Assembly: GCA_016169945.1 (NCBI GenBank)
Contig: JADLSH010000375.1
Location: forward strand, 1,498,501 to 1,562,500
Origin: Trachythela sp. YZ-2020
Taxonomy: Eukaryota; Cnidaria; Anthozoa; Malacalcyonacea; Clavulariidae
Length of the DNA stretch: 64,000 nt
Reading direction: 5' to 3'
How positions within the stretch are numbered: position 1 is the first letter of the stretch; every line of letters starts with the position of its first letter. Of this stretch, positions 41,886 through 52,984 are shown piece by piece. The notes under the pieces are model-generated. The model did no database searches. It had not been told where the DNA came from and saw only the letters and a program-made list of their open reading frames with translations. A program made the translations under genes and the position numbers.

Positions 41886-42170
41886 ATGTTGCACAACCCA
41901 ATTCATGGTCATGAAGCGGAACTAAAAATAGACACGCGTGCCAGATGTAATGTTATGACACTCAATTTATTTAAAAGGGTTAGATGCAATGAAAAGATTG
42001 ACAAATCAAAGTCTGTAGAATTGGTAGCTTATGGGGGCGACACCTTTTCAACAATGGATACTGTGGATATTACTTGCCAAGTTATTCCATTGACTGTTGG
42101 TGTGATCTTGTATGAACGAGTTTACCGACATAATAAATTGAGATTGAGATTGAGATACAGTATAATATAG
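41886..42170 (+). pseudogene. Gypsy aspartic protease remnant with altered active site
   Basis: The frame carries AELKIDTRARCNVMTLNLFK, which aligns with the retroviral-type protease start where Asp-Thr-Gly is expected. Here Gly is Arg, which should abolish activity. The downstream part degrades at the GAGATT repeat near 42137. Confidence 0.65.
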
Positions 42171-42229
42171 AGTTCCATATTGTTAACAAGCCTGTTACAT
42201 CACTCCTTGGTCTAAAGGACTTACTGAAG

Positions 42230-43747
42230 ATGAATTTGATCAAGCTGAATGATGATGTTCATGAAGTACAGACTGGCAGCAGTTTTCAAGACCAAGTCTT
42301 TAGTAAGAACAAAGATTTGTTTGATGACAACCTTGGTAAGTTACCAATAGTCTATTCTATGAAAGTAGACAGTAGCGTAACACCAAAAATTAAAGGACCG
42401 CGTAAGATACCAGTCGCAATGGAGAATAGAGTAAAGAAAGAGCTTGACATCATGGTGCAAAAGGGAGTAATCGCTCCAGTATCTGAGCCCACCGAATGGG
42501 TTTCGCAAATGGTAGCAGCACGAAAAAAGAATGGGGAGATACGTATTTGTCTAGATCCTCGCGATTTAAGAGATCTCATCATCCAATGAGAACTGTAGAA
42601 AGTGTAGCAGTCCGCATGCCAAATGCCACAGTGTTTTCCACATTAGATGCTAAAGCCGGATTTTGGCAGGTAACGTTGGATGAGGAGTCATCATATTTAA
42701 CCACGTTTAGCCCGCCGTTTGGCAGATACAGATATCGAAGGATGCCGTTTGGCATAAATACAGCGTCAGACGTATTCCAACGCTCCATGGAACAGTTGTT
42801 CACAGGGTATCCAAGCGCCATCATTTTTGATGATATATTGGTCTGGGGGCGCGCGTGATACCGCAGAGCACGATGCCAACCTCGAGAAAGTGCTTCAGCG
42901 GGCAAGATAAGTCAACCTCAAATTGAGCATAACGAAGTGCAAGTTTCGTCTGGAAAGTGTTTCATACGTGGGACACAAATTCACCAAAGATGGATTAAAG
43001 CCAGATGATGACAAGATCAAGGCAATCAGAGAAATGCCAGTTCCTGATGGTCCAAAGGCTTTGTAAAGATTCCTTGGCATGTTGAATTACCTTCACAAGT
43101 TCATTGACAATTTTAGCGAGAAGACAACCCCGTTGCGACAGTTTCTGAGCGCAGATACACAATGGTGCTGGGACACACAGCAACAGGAAGCTTATGAGAA
43201 GTTAAAGCAAGAAATCAGCAGCCCCCCAGTGTTAATGTTCTTCAATCCCGCCAAGCAAGTTGTCCTATCGGTTGATGCGCCAAAGAGTGGACTAGGAGCA
43301 GTGTGTCTTCAGGATGGTTCGCCAGTAGCCCACGCTTCTCGTGTGATGACCGAAACCGAAAGTAGATATGCACAAATTGAAAAGGAGTTATTAACGGCCC
43401 TGTTCGCATGCACGAAGTTCCATGATTTTATATATGGCAACAAAGCCGTCATAGAAACTGATCACAAGCCACTTATCACAATTGTAAAGAAGCCTCTTCA
43501 TGTAGCTCCTGCACGACTTCAGCGAATGCTTTTGCAACTCCAGAGATATGACCTGGAATTCGTCTACAAAAGAGGAAAAGATCTGTTTGTTGCTGATACG
43601 TTATCACGCGCCTACTATGATGAAAAACCCGTTGAGAGAAACAAGTGCGACTTTGAAGTAATGCCAGTAGGAATCATTTCAATTTGCTCCAGATGCAATC
43701 GATTGTTTGCAAAATCTCTCAAAGCAAATGAGCGAAAAATTGAATGA
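42230..43747 (+). pseudogene. Gypsy reverse transcriptase and RNase H, interrupted
   Basis: The first block (to about 42585) covers the RT fingers, with KGVIAPVSEPTEWVSQMV and RICLDPRDL. After a frameshift come FSTLDAKAGFWQV, FGRYRYRRMPFG and the catalytic FDDIL. A second shift near 42855 and stops near 42908 and 43063 break the thumb. From 43079 a clean frame gives FLGMLNY-type linker and RNase H with SVDAPKSGLGAV, IEKELLTALFA and ETDHKPL, holding the expected acidic residues. Integrase is absent. Confidence 0.8.
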
Positions 43748-44628
43748 CGTTTTTCAAAAAAAAATCTAGAAAGAAAGCAGAAATCTGCGAAGAGACGACA
43801 GAGAACAACTTTTGAATGTATATCTCCAAAGGTTGGAGTGAAGGCGAGTTTTCATTTCCAGTTGTATTTAAAATACATGTATTTCATGCAGGACAGAGTG
43901 TAGAAGACTGAAATGAATACCACGAGGCGTCAAGACAAAATTATTCTGAATATATAATCTACACAAGATGTTCATAGTTACAATGTTTCAATTTATCTTG
44001 TATTTCAGCAAAACTGTTTCAAATCCTTTTAATACCTCATCCAAAAATGTTGAAATATTTTCGTAACCCACCCTGGCAAAGAAAAAATATTTCATACCCC
44101 ATATCCCCATATCCCCATATCCCAATATCCCCCGCCCTGGTATAGCAGTTACTTTATGACCACTCCCTTACTAATAAGATCAGGCAGTTAAATACCCACT
44201 GCTTTTTCAAATTATATAAATCAAATATTCTGTTCCTCGCAATTAAATAAAAGGTTGTGATAAAGTATATTTCTAAAATAGAGCATATTAAATTTTAGCA
44301 ATATATGTAGGCTTTACAGCACAATTATTCATTGAATAGTACATATATAATTATATTACCATTCTTTGTATTTTCTGTGTTATATCAAAGAAGATAATTT
44401 GCCTTACCACTGCCAAAATTACTCTAGATCTGAAATACAAAAAAAATATTCGCACACTGCCAAATATTCGGCAGCCATCTTGTCTATAAAATCACACGGT
44501 TAAGAATTAATTTTCTGCTACATGGCGACATTCCATTCCGCATCAACGACCAATCAGATTCACTTCCGGTTCCCGATTACCCCAGAGCTTGTCTTTCCTT
44601 CCCAATCGATCGCAGGCTCGGGGTACGA

Positions 44629-44705
44629 CATTGCCGCTCTACACATTGAGCTATCGAGTCAAATGGGGATTGGCTCGATAGCTCAATGGGTAGAATGTGA
44701 CATTG
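44629..44705. repeat. Head-to-head tRNA-like (A-box) sequences
   Basis: TGGCTCGATAGCTCAATGGG on the plus strand and GACTCGATAGCTCAATGTG on the minus strand diverge from a centre near 44668. Both resemble tRNA 5' halves with an A box. The minus-strand one runs on through GTAGAGCGGCAATGTCGTAC, D-arm/anticodon-arm style, without a clear B box. They are likely SINE heads in inverted orientation. Confidence 0.4.
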
Positions 44706-45326
44706 ACGTGTGTGCATTTATATTGCTCGAATAGAATTCTGGATTTGTACTATACGATATTTGCCTATTATCAAAACTATTAACTTACCTTTACGATTGA
44801 AACGCATCACAACCAAATTAAGAGAAATTATATGACGATATTAAATCGAAATGAAGGTCGTGCAGACAATTGGTACTAGCGCTATTGATAGTAAACTCTA
44901 AATTCCGAAATAAGTCAGCAGAATTTGAAAATATTATTGAAACGACAGTGTGCATGGAATGTCATAAATTGTAGCCCTGCCCAATATTATTTTTAATTCC
45001 AGACCAAGAAGCGCAAAGAGCGCGATTTTTTCGAAGATTACATAACGTATACATACGTATTTAGTGGGGATTATTATAGAAATGTTATGTATCTAGAGAT
45101 TCGAACGAGTGAAGTCGTATGAGAGTTCCCAAATGTTTCTGGGAGTGTCTAGTTCTTTTTTATATTATTTGATCAACTTTAGTAGTTCGTTCATTAAAGT
45201 GAGTTTTGTAGTTGAGTTTGGTCATACACCCTATGAAAATCAGCTTCTTTTTAAAATTTTCCAGAAGCTAACATATTTTTAAATGAAGGTGATGGTGGTA
45301 GTACTATAGTAGTGGTTATTATAATC

Positions 45327-45364
45327 CGCCGTTCGCCGTTCGCCGTTCGCCGTTCGCCGTTCGT
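45327..45364. repeat. Minisatellite (CGCCGTT)n
   Basis: Five near-perfect copies of the heptamer CGCCGTT are followed by decaying variants to about 45379. Confidence 0.9.
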
Positions 45365-45649
45365 CGTCCGCTGTCCGTATCCTCTACACCCGATTAATAT
45401 AATTGTACTTTAATTAATTTACATTTACTTAGTTTTAAATTAATATCTTTTTTATTAATTTATTATTCCCCGACTCATTCACTTAAAAATTATTGTAGCA
45501 ATCGTGAGGTCTCAAACTTTGTTTAAAATACCCCGAAAAGTTAACATTAAACTGGCGCGACGTCGATCGATGATTGGAGAAATAGAAAACAATTGGAACA
45601 AGAAAAACAAAAGCTGCAGACGTATTTTGACATTTAAAAGTGCTAAATT

Positions 45650-46030
45650 TTATTTGATTTCGGTATTAAACTACAAGAACAAAACAACTTTTTCCACCGG
45701 TGCAAAAAATTCCTTAAGATGCAAACAAAAAACTATACAGAATTACTTCAAGACAATATGTCTATGTAATGTTTACAACAAGAGTGATCTTGAATATAGA
45801 AAACAATTGCGTCAAGAAACCCAGAACTATTTCGAGATTTAAAGGTATAATATACTACATTTCGGTATTAAACTAAAAATTTAAACAATCCGTTTTCCAC
45901 CATTCTAGCTGCAAAAAAATTCTTAAGATGCAAACAAAAAGGCTACCCTGCGAATATAATATTTTTAAGAATTTCTTTAAAACAATATGTCTATGTAATG
46001 TAAACAACATGAGCGGTGTTGAATATACGT
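45650..46030. repeat. Direct duplication (about 202-bp offset) at the 3' end of the minus-strand gene
   Basis: The ordered blocks TTTCGGTATTAAACTA, TTCTTAAGATGCAAACAAAA and ACAATATGTCTATGTAATGT occur at 45658-45775 and again at 45861-46006. The second copy abuts the stop codon at 46044. The gene is read from the minus strand, so this would be its 3' UTR or just beyond. Confidence 0.65.
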
Positions 46031-46043
46031 GCCTCGACGTCTT

Positions 46044-49000
46044 CTAACCCCAACAAAGCAGTTTTCCCAGAGTGTGAAAACCATACTCGTCAAAGATGTG
46101 CTTGTGGAAACCAGTATCTCCAAAACGTAGCTGTATCACAGGTAACGTGTTTCTGTCGGTAAGAAAACCACTGTCTTCACGAAGAATCTCGTCGTTTGCA
46201 TCACAATTACAGGATCCACCTCCAAAACAGCTGTTATTCATTCCACATGCACATTTTCCACTGTCGATTTCTGCCCCTCCCCAGTAATTCATCTTCACGC
46301 CTTCGCGAGAGACCCACCATGACAAGATATCATCGAACGGAGAGAATGAAGATCCATGACATTCATATTTAATAAACTGTTCACAGTTCTCTGATTGGTT
46401 GATTATCACCACAAAATCTTCAAAAGTGGTTTCATATGTGATGTCCTTTTTGTATGATCCTTCGGTCTCATAACCATCAACTTTGGTTCTTGTTTCACTG
46501 TCATGTCCTATTACTGTCACTCCAACGCCATTTTTCGAAGTCATATCACAGTAAATAGGAAAAGCTCGTGAACTGAAATTCTGAGGATTTATATAATAGG
46601 TTCCATTAGGAAGACCGGGAAAATTCTTGCGAAGTACAGTACAAGTGATATTTTGTTCAAGTATGGCTAAGAAAATGAAAAATTAAAAGAAAAGTAATGT
46701 AAGATCTAGAAAAGTAATAACTTTTAGACAAACATTTCAACACAATCGGACTTACATTGGCACGAAACAGTGAATTAGTTTCTTTCATGTGTTTCCATGC
46801 ATATATCTTGCACGCAAAAAAATGTTGGGAAATACGCTTGAACCAGATATTGACGACAGACCAACTTGCGCTGTTTTAGTGGCAATACACTGTCAGGCTC
46901 TGATTTTAACGAAGCAATACGTACATAATCGAGGAAATTATATTGGTGGACTCGTAAAGAACTTGACGGCTTGGCCTATAAATATTCAAGTCCAGATGAG
47001 TCAAGTCCGAGTCCTTTGATATGGAGTCCAAGTCCGGTGTGTTCATGTCCGAGTCATAAAGTCTGGACTCGAGTACTACAAAACACAGCTGTGTTTGTAT
47101 ACATATACTGTATATATACTGTATATATATACTGTATAAATTATGTACTATTTAAAACACGAGCAGGAGTGCTTTATCAGATATAAAACACGAGTGCGCA
47201 GCACGAGTGTTTTAATTCTGATAAAGCACGAACTGCGAGTGTTTTAAATGGCTTAAAAAAGACCCATCTTATGAGTTCATTGGCGAAGTAATTTTAAAAA
47301 TAAACATTGTCGAGAAAATCAAAGCTAAAGTTTATGTAAATTAACATGATTTTTTATCACATATAAAACCACTGATACGGTAGTGATTTCCTTTGTCTTT
47401 TCCTCATGAATTATTAATGAGTTTTTTAAATACTGTATATATATACTGTATATATACTGTATATATACTGTATATATACTGTATATATACTGTATATATA
47501 CTGTATATATATACTGTATATATACTGTATATATACTGTATATATACTGTATATATATATATATATATATACAGTATATATACTGTATATATATAGTATA
47601 TATAAAGTACAATACTGTACATATACTGTACATATACTGTACATATACTGTACATATACTGTATAAATTATATACTGTATATAGCTATACTGTATATATA
47701 CTGCATGTATATATACTGTATATATACTGTATATATATTTCTAAAATTCATTAATTATTCATAGGCAAAATACAAAGGAAACTCATGACCCGTAGCGGAT
47801 CTATATATTTGATATAGACTTGCTCAAATTTTCTCCTTCAATTTTTACAGCGTAGATAACATCAATCTTCAAAATTCCAACGCCAGTGAGCGTATACAAA
47901 ACGAGTCATTTTAGAAGTCATATACAAACCTTACAGTTCGGCCTTTATCAGATCTAAAACACTCGGCTGCGCCTCGATGTTTTAAATCTGATAAAGACCT
48001 CTTGTGCGGTTTGTATATATTACATATATATATATATATATATATTACAAAGCATGTGCTATATGTGCTCTTTCGCGAAACGGAACGCTACTGAGCTGAG
48101 CAAATATGTATGGAAATTGGAAAACCAAAACATTGATCATGCGATTAATTGAAAAATACCAAAACAAGCTAAACCTTATAACTGTGCATGCTTCAAATAG
48201 ATATAACTTGTGCTTATGGGAAAAGTACTATATTATATGTAAGCCAACAATGGCCAGTTTGAACAAACGTAATGAGCTGGTTTCTACATGTAGGCATAAT
48301 AAGAAATTCCTTTTAAGTAACCTTTAAAAACTATAGACACTAGCACTAAAGTACACTATTAGTACTAAAATTTTGTGCACTATATACTTTTACTTCCATT
48401 ATTTTTCATCAATTGCGGCTTACCTGATTCATCCTTATTTTCCGGGCTGCAATTGTTTGGTACCTAAACAAAGAGACAAAGAAACAATGTATTTTCTGGA
48501 CACGTGGTTTGATTGTTTGATATGCCTCCCAGGCGAAAGTCTTGGTTAATATAAGAAATATTTATTGTTAGAAGTGCAAGCCGCGTGAAAGATAATTATT
48601 AGCAACCACAAATTATCCCAAGGAAAAAGCACGCGAAAACTAAGAAGGAAGCAAAGAAAGATCGAAAGGACATAAGCTCGAATCAGAAGTATTTTGGTTT
48701 AGCGTTGTAAGATCTATAACATGATGTTAAAGTGCCTATACAGCCTAATTTTCTATTTGATATTTTAATAGAGCATGAAAAAGTAGCTTATAAGTTATTT
48801 TTCAATTGCACTTTTCGTTTGGAAGATATTTTGCAGCAAAGTTAGGGAAAGTTGTCTTATTTTGGTTAAAAACCGAGAACGTATTAAGAAACGAGATTTA
48901 TCTTGTTGTTCTAAGTTTGTGGTAAATACTACCAAAAACACTGCTATCATGCTGGATAGGTGCGCCGTACATGGTTGCACAAAGGTCCAATATAATTTAT

Positions 49001-52000
49001 AAATCATATAAATCAATATAGTTTGACTTCGATATGTTTCTTAAATGACGTCAGAAGTTGGCTCGTTTCAGGTCCCTAAATTTGTGGGATTTTTATTCAA
49101 ATGGCTATGTTTAAAGGCCGATATCTTCCAAACGAAAAGTGCAATTGAAAAACTGTGAAATAACTTATAAGGTACTATACTTTTTCATGCTCTATTGAAA
49201 TATCAATTAAAAAATCACTTTAACTGATTGATGTTAAAATTGGTGCAACTAAACCGCTTGAAGCTAATTAGGTCGAGAATAACTAGGGAGGTTGAAAATT
49301 TGGGGGTTCTTAAACGGTATTGCCTGCACTTTTGAGACTATTCTGATCCCCAAATAATATACATTCAAAATCGCGTACACTCGAGGCAAAAAGACCGATT
49401 GATAGATCATGATACATTAGAAAGCATTCCAAATAACAATATTATATTGTCGCTTCATATTTATGAAAGCGCCATTGCAAAAAATGGTCGATTCAAAAGA
49501 CTGTAGGGATGAGTACTTAATTGGTGTAAGGCAGTGCTGCCAGCATAGTCGGATAATCGTTCAGATCTAACAACGATGAGAAAAACCTTCCTAAGAGATG
49601 GCTTAATTTAACTGCTTCAAAAAGGCTATTTGATAATAGACTGACCTGTCGAAAACATGCAGTATACTGCTTCTATCATCGAGATCAGATCATCAGTTAC
49701 TAAATGACCATTCAGTCTTAAGCCTGGTTCACACGAGCGAGATATACATAAGCAGAAATACAAAAGAAAACTTTCCCTCTAGGACTTAAAAGACAAAGCG
49801 GAAATAATTTTCTTTTGAAATATCTTTTGTTCAGGCATAGCTTATGCTCAGAGGATTGTGCTTATGCTTGTGCTTATGTCGACGTTTATGTTGCACACTT
49901 CACTGCCTCCCTTTGTTTTACCTTTTGTCTTTCCTTATGCTTGTGCTTATCTCACTCACGTGTGAACCAGGCTTAACTCTTCGTGAATTATTGGTGCGAC
50001 AAATGTCACATTTTCGCACCCTTCACTACGGCCCTGTAGCTAGTTTAGTTCTTGGCTTAATACATGAATCAAAATGCCTTAATCCATGGATCGAATTTAT
50101 ACAATTTTAACCATTATTATTATGAAATGTGTTGGTAGAATAAAATTAAGTAAGAAACAGCCTTAAGAATCAGGTTTATATTGATTTCTGTCATGTTTAA
50201 GTTGGTTTTACACCAAGATTTGCGCAGCAGGCAGTTTTTTCCGCTGCCGGTTTACCCGCATTTTCACCATTCTCCAAGCCTGAAGCCTCAACTCCCTAAT
50301 TTATGCCCGCACTACAACTCTTCACGTCGGAAAACGAATAGGGCGTGGATAGATAGGTTCAGACTAGACATAAATTACCAAGTATACAGCCACTGATAAT
50401 TCATGTCTCCACTTTTCTTAATATGTATATCTATATTTGTACAACATTATATCGTTTTTAGAATCATATCCCCGAGCCATGGACGTAGCGTGTATGGAGT
50501 AACCCCGTAGCAAGGGTATTAAGTATAAATATTTACACCCGGGTTAAGGAAAGCACGATGAGCCAGTTGGCTCCAGATTGGCAGCTCCAGTTTCGCGAAC
50601 CTGCTGGGACGACCAGTAATGTAAATGAATTTTTTGAAAGACCATTTTACCTGTCATATTTTCTAGTACGTGACCGAAAATGAGAACTTTATTATGTTTC
50701 GTTTGTTTTTTCTGACGAAGGGCTGGTCAGTTTTTACCTTTATAATGGCAAACTGTAAAATTTTATTCATGACCGTTCTAGAAAGTATTTAAATATAATA
50801 TCAAGCAATACATCGCGAAACCGCGATAAATAACTCTGGCAAAGTCGAGCCATCTATTTCATAATTTCACACTTCCGTGAACACACAACGTTTTGGAGAA
50901 ATAACCTACTGAACGTTTAATGATATATTATTATTTATTGCACTTTTTTAAAGACTAAACGATCGAAACATCTTCCATATTTGCAACACACAACGCAAAC
51001 AAGAACGCGAAAAATGGTGTTAAATGCAAATACGTCTAGCATAGTACAAATTGTTTCAATTTCCTCTTAAACTCGCCTTTCTGCGAGTTTTCAAAAGATG
51101 ACCCTTCTAGATTGATTGTCATTCTACCATATCATATAGTATTTAAAATTTTAGGATGTATATCCAGCATGAGCAACTCATGTGAACACTGGCATTCGTG
51201 ACCGACATGAGAAATCAACTTTCAAGAGATGTAATATATTAACGTTGTTGCTCATCCTCGATATACATGACATCTTTGTTTTCGCGTTCTTGTTTGCGTT
51301 ATATAATAATATATCATTAAACGTTCAATTCAATTATCGCGGGCGCGTAGCTATGTTTCATGGGTGGACCTCCACTGATCTAAAAAATATGACGGATGGT
51401 CACGAGTGGAATTTGGGAGATATCAAAAACATGAGAAACTCTGCAAGTCGTTTCATGGGAAGAGCCGTGAGACGAATTTTTTCGCTTTTGCTTTAAAAAA
51501 TGGTAAGAAGAGAATGGTGATTGATTTGAACTCATTTCATATCGGCAGAGAAGAGCAGTTAAGTTTTATGAACATTTCGAAATGTTTTACGAAACGTCGA
51601 AAGAAGTTGAAGCTTATGAATGCCTAATAGCGTAACTACATTATACATTTTGGCAATTGATAATTCTATAGTTGAAAGAATAAACTTTTCATTGACTTTG
51701 CCATTTTGTACAAAAAGTCAATAATCTATATTACAGTGTTACCTTGGCTACCACTTGGTCAGCGGTTTGCTAATTTTGGGAACTATAGTTGTTTTGTTAG
51801 AAAGGGCAAGGGGTTGCTGCATGCATGCAGTATTTCTAGAAGTGGATTAATTGATAATTAGTATCACTCGAAAGTCGAACGTGCGAACTGGAGGTGTTCT
51901 CCCTTATAATTTGGAATCGTGATCAGCATTTAGGGGAATAGGGAATAGTTATATTTGTCTTTCTACTTCTTGCGTCGGAGCTATGAAACCGTGAAAGGTG

Positions 52001-52897
52001 AATTTAGAAGACTCCACTTACCTTAGCAATGGTGGCATAGTATGTCCATTCTCCGCGTGCATTGTTCTCCTTTCTTCCTTTATTTAGTCCTTTGCTAAGT
52101 TGGCAGTTCATTTCATGCTTGCCATTTCCCTTTCTGTAATTATATCCAGAGCATTCGGTTTTTCTGAGACAATGCAGGGAACAATCGGTCGTGGAGAAAA
52201 CTTTGTGGCTAGATATAACATCCGTTGTGGGTAGAGGGCCATTTGCTAAATTATAATAAAATGGCACATTTGAATACTATCAAGAACTGTTATTCGGAAA
52301 TAGGTTTACTCCATACAGCCTATAATTCGTGTTACAAATTGGAAATATCCATTAGAAAATAGAAAGAAATTGTGCTTCAAAGTCTGAAACAAAAAATCTT
52401 GTTATTTCGCTATTTATATAGTGACATTGAAATGTTGCTTAGCATTCTAAGGAAGAGTCACTTCTGAGAGCAAAATACTGAAATACTGTTTTCTTGCTGG
52501 TTTCTACTAAAACAATTAGATTATTCGCTCTCGATTTCTATGAGATGATAGTTGATTCGGGCTTCGCCCTCATCAACTATCACCTCATAGAAATCTTGAG
52601 CTCATAATCTAATTGTTAATTAGGCACTTATTATCTTGAATAACAAATTTATCCTTTATATACCTTTACATAACTCAGCATTTTACTTTTGCTGGTGAGA
52701 GACGCTTTTACTTCTCAAAGGGGAAGGGTGAAGAGGTTAATAGCATTCATTGATATACTATGCATTTATAAATTTAAATAGTAATTCTATTTTATCCTAC
52801 CATTGGATACTTTTCTGTAATACATCTGAGTATCATCTGCTTTGATGTGCATCAGCATCAGCGCAAGTATGGTTGTCGATAAACACCAGGCAAACAT
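46044..52897 (-). CDS. Secreted PAN/apple-domain protein with fibrinogen/CASPR-like C-terminal domain (4 exons)
   Basis: Exons on the minus strand: 52801-52897, 52022-52245, 48424-48463, 46044-46666; 984 nt, 327 residues, all junctions GT-AG with consistent phase. Exon 1 encodes a signal peptide ([20 protein letters not shown]). An in-frame upstream ATG at 52999 is possible, but the inner one gives a normal signal length. Exon 2 is a PAN/apple domain with [19 protein letters not shown] and a later MNCQLSK cysteine, the usual disulfide frame. Exon 3 is a 13-residue linker. Exon 4 starts near the collagen/fibrinogen-type AFPIYCDM and carries the contactin-associated/neurexin-IV-like run ISWWVS-like, [38 protein letters not shown] and RFGDTG. 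It is probably an extracellular adhesive or matrix protein; cnidarians have many of this make-up. Function is inferred. Confidence 0.85.
47095..47150. repeat. CTGTATATA microsatellite, short array
   Basis: Copies of TACTGTATATA lie in the last intron of the PAN-domain gene. Confidence 0.8.
47169..47230. repeat. Palindrome: AAAACACGAGTGCGCAGCACG type
   Basis: Arms TGCTTTATCAGA..TAAAACACG and CGAGTGTTTTA..TCTGATAAAGCA pair almost perfectly around a TGCGCA centre. The palindrome at 47942-47996 is a second member, built from CTTTATCAGATCTAAAACA and its complement. Confidence 0.7.
47430..47745. repeat. CTGTATATA microsatellite, long array
   Basis: Over 300 bases of TACTGTATATA, TACTGTACATA and pure TA runs form the array. 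Around 47560 the orientation flips (TATACAGTATATA), so the array can also fold on itself. Open frames here simply translate the repeat (YIQYIYS...), not genes. Confidence 0.95.
47942..47996. repeat. Palindrome, second copy of the TTTATCAGAT...AAAACA family
   Basis: CTTTATCAGATCTAAAACA pairs with TGTTTTAAATCTGATAAAG around a centre of CTCGGCTGCGCCTCGA. It is 0.7 kb from the first copy and in the same intron, on the other side of the microsatellite. Confidence 0.7.
48726..49225. repeat. Foldback element (arms about 105 bp)
   Basis: Arms 48726-48830 and 49119-49225 share AATAGAGCATGAAAAAGTA, CTTATAAGTTATTT and CACTTTTCGTTTGGAAGATA in inverted orientation around a centre of about 290 bases. It lies in the second intron of the PAN-domain gene. 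Confidence 0.75.
49722..49972. mobile_element. MITE with TTAA flanks (251 bp)
   Basis: Ends GCCTGGTTCACACG and CGTGTGAACCAGGC are perfect inverted repeats, with TTAA on both sides (49718-49721 and 49973-49976). The interior has repeated CTTATGCTTGTGCTTAT words. TTAA duplication recalls piggyBac-type insertion, and the GCCTGG end resembles family A at 3.7 kb. Intronic in the PAN-domain gene. Confidence 0.75.
50821..51345. repeat. Foldback element, partly decayed
   Basis: GAACGTTTAATGATATATTA (50911-) and AACGCAAACAAGAACGCGAAAA (50991-) recur in inverted orientation at 51279-51330. An outer pair CGCGATAA / TTATCGCG brackets them. Intronic in the PAN-domain gene. Confidence 0.6.
52515..52618 (-). 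repeat. Hairpin element, third copy of the 17.6-kb family
   Basis: It contains AACAATTAGATTATTCGCTC, arms GATTTCTATGAGATGATAG and CTATCACCTCATAGAAATC, and the centre ATTCGGGCTTCGCCCTCATC. It corresponds in reverse orientation to 17618-17705. It lies in the first intron of the PAN-domain gene and is the best preserved copy. Confidence 0.75.
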
Positions 52898-52984
52898 ATT
52901 ATTATCCCACTTAAAGTAACTCAAGCTAAAAGTATGGAATAAAAAAATGCTCAAAACTTTACTCAAATTAATTCCGGAACTCCT

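Larger units (their letters stand above)
40394..43750 (+). mobile_element. Ty3/Gypsy LTR retrotransposon, defective and 3'-truncated
   Basis: The element has a probable short 5' LTR, a primer-binding site, a broken gag, an aspartic-protease remnant, reverse transcriptase and RNase H in Gypsy order. It stops shortly after RNase H: no integrase and no 3' LTR were found. At least four frame breaks or stops lie in the coding region, and a MITE sits in the leader (40588-40963). A GAGATT triplet repeat at 42137-42154 interrupts the protease/RT spacer. Confidence 0.85.
43748..46043. other. Intergenic region with short tandem repeats
   Basis: No supportable gene. A CATATCCC tandem lies at 44098-44131, a tRNA-like inverted pair at 44629-44705, a CGCCGTT minisatellite at 45327-45364 and a direct duplication at 45650-46030, next to the stop codon of the minus-strand gene. 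Confidence 0.5.

Noticed and set aside
47325..47655. YIQYIYS-type open frames on both strands
   Set aside because: They translate the CTGTATATA microsatellite.
51182..51627. Possible exon of the PAN-domain gene or a separate + strand gene
   Set aside because: Overlapping frames lie across a foldback element in an intron, with no domain similarity and no convincing splice sites.
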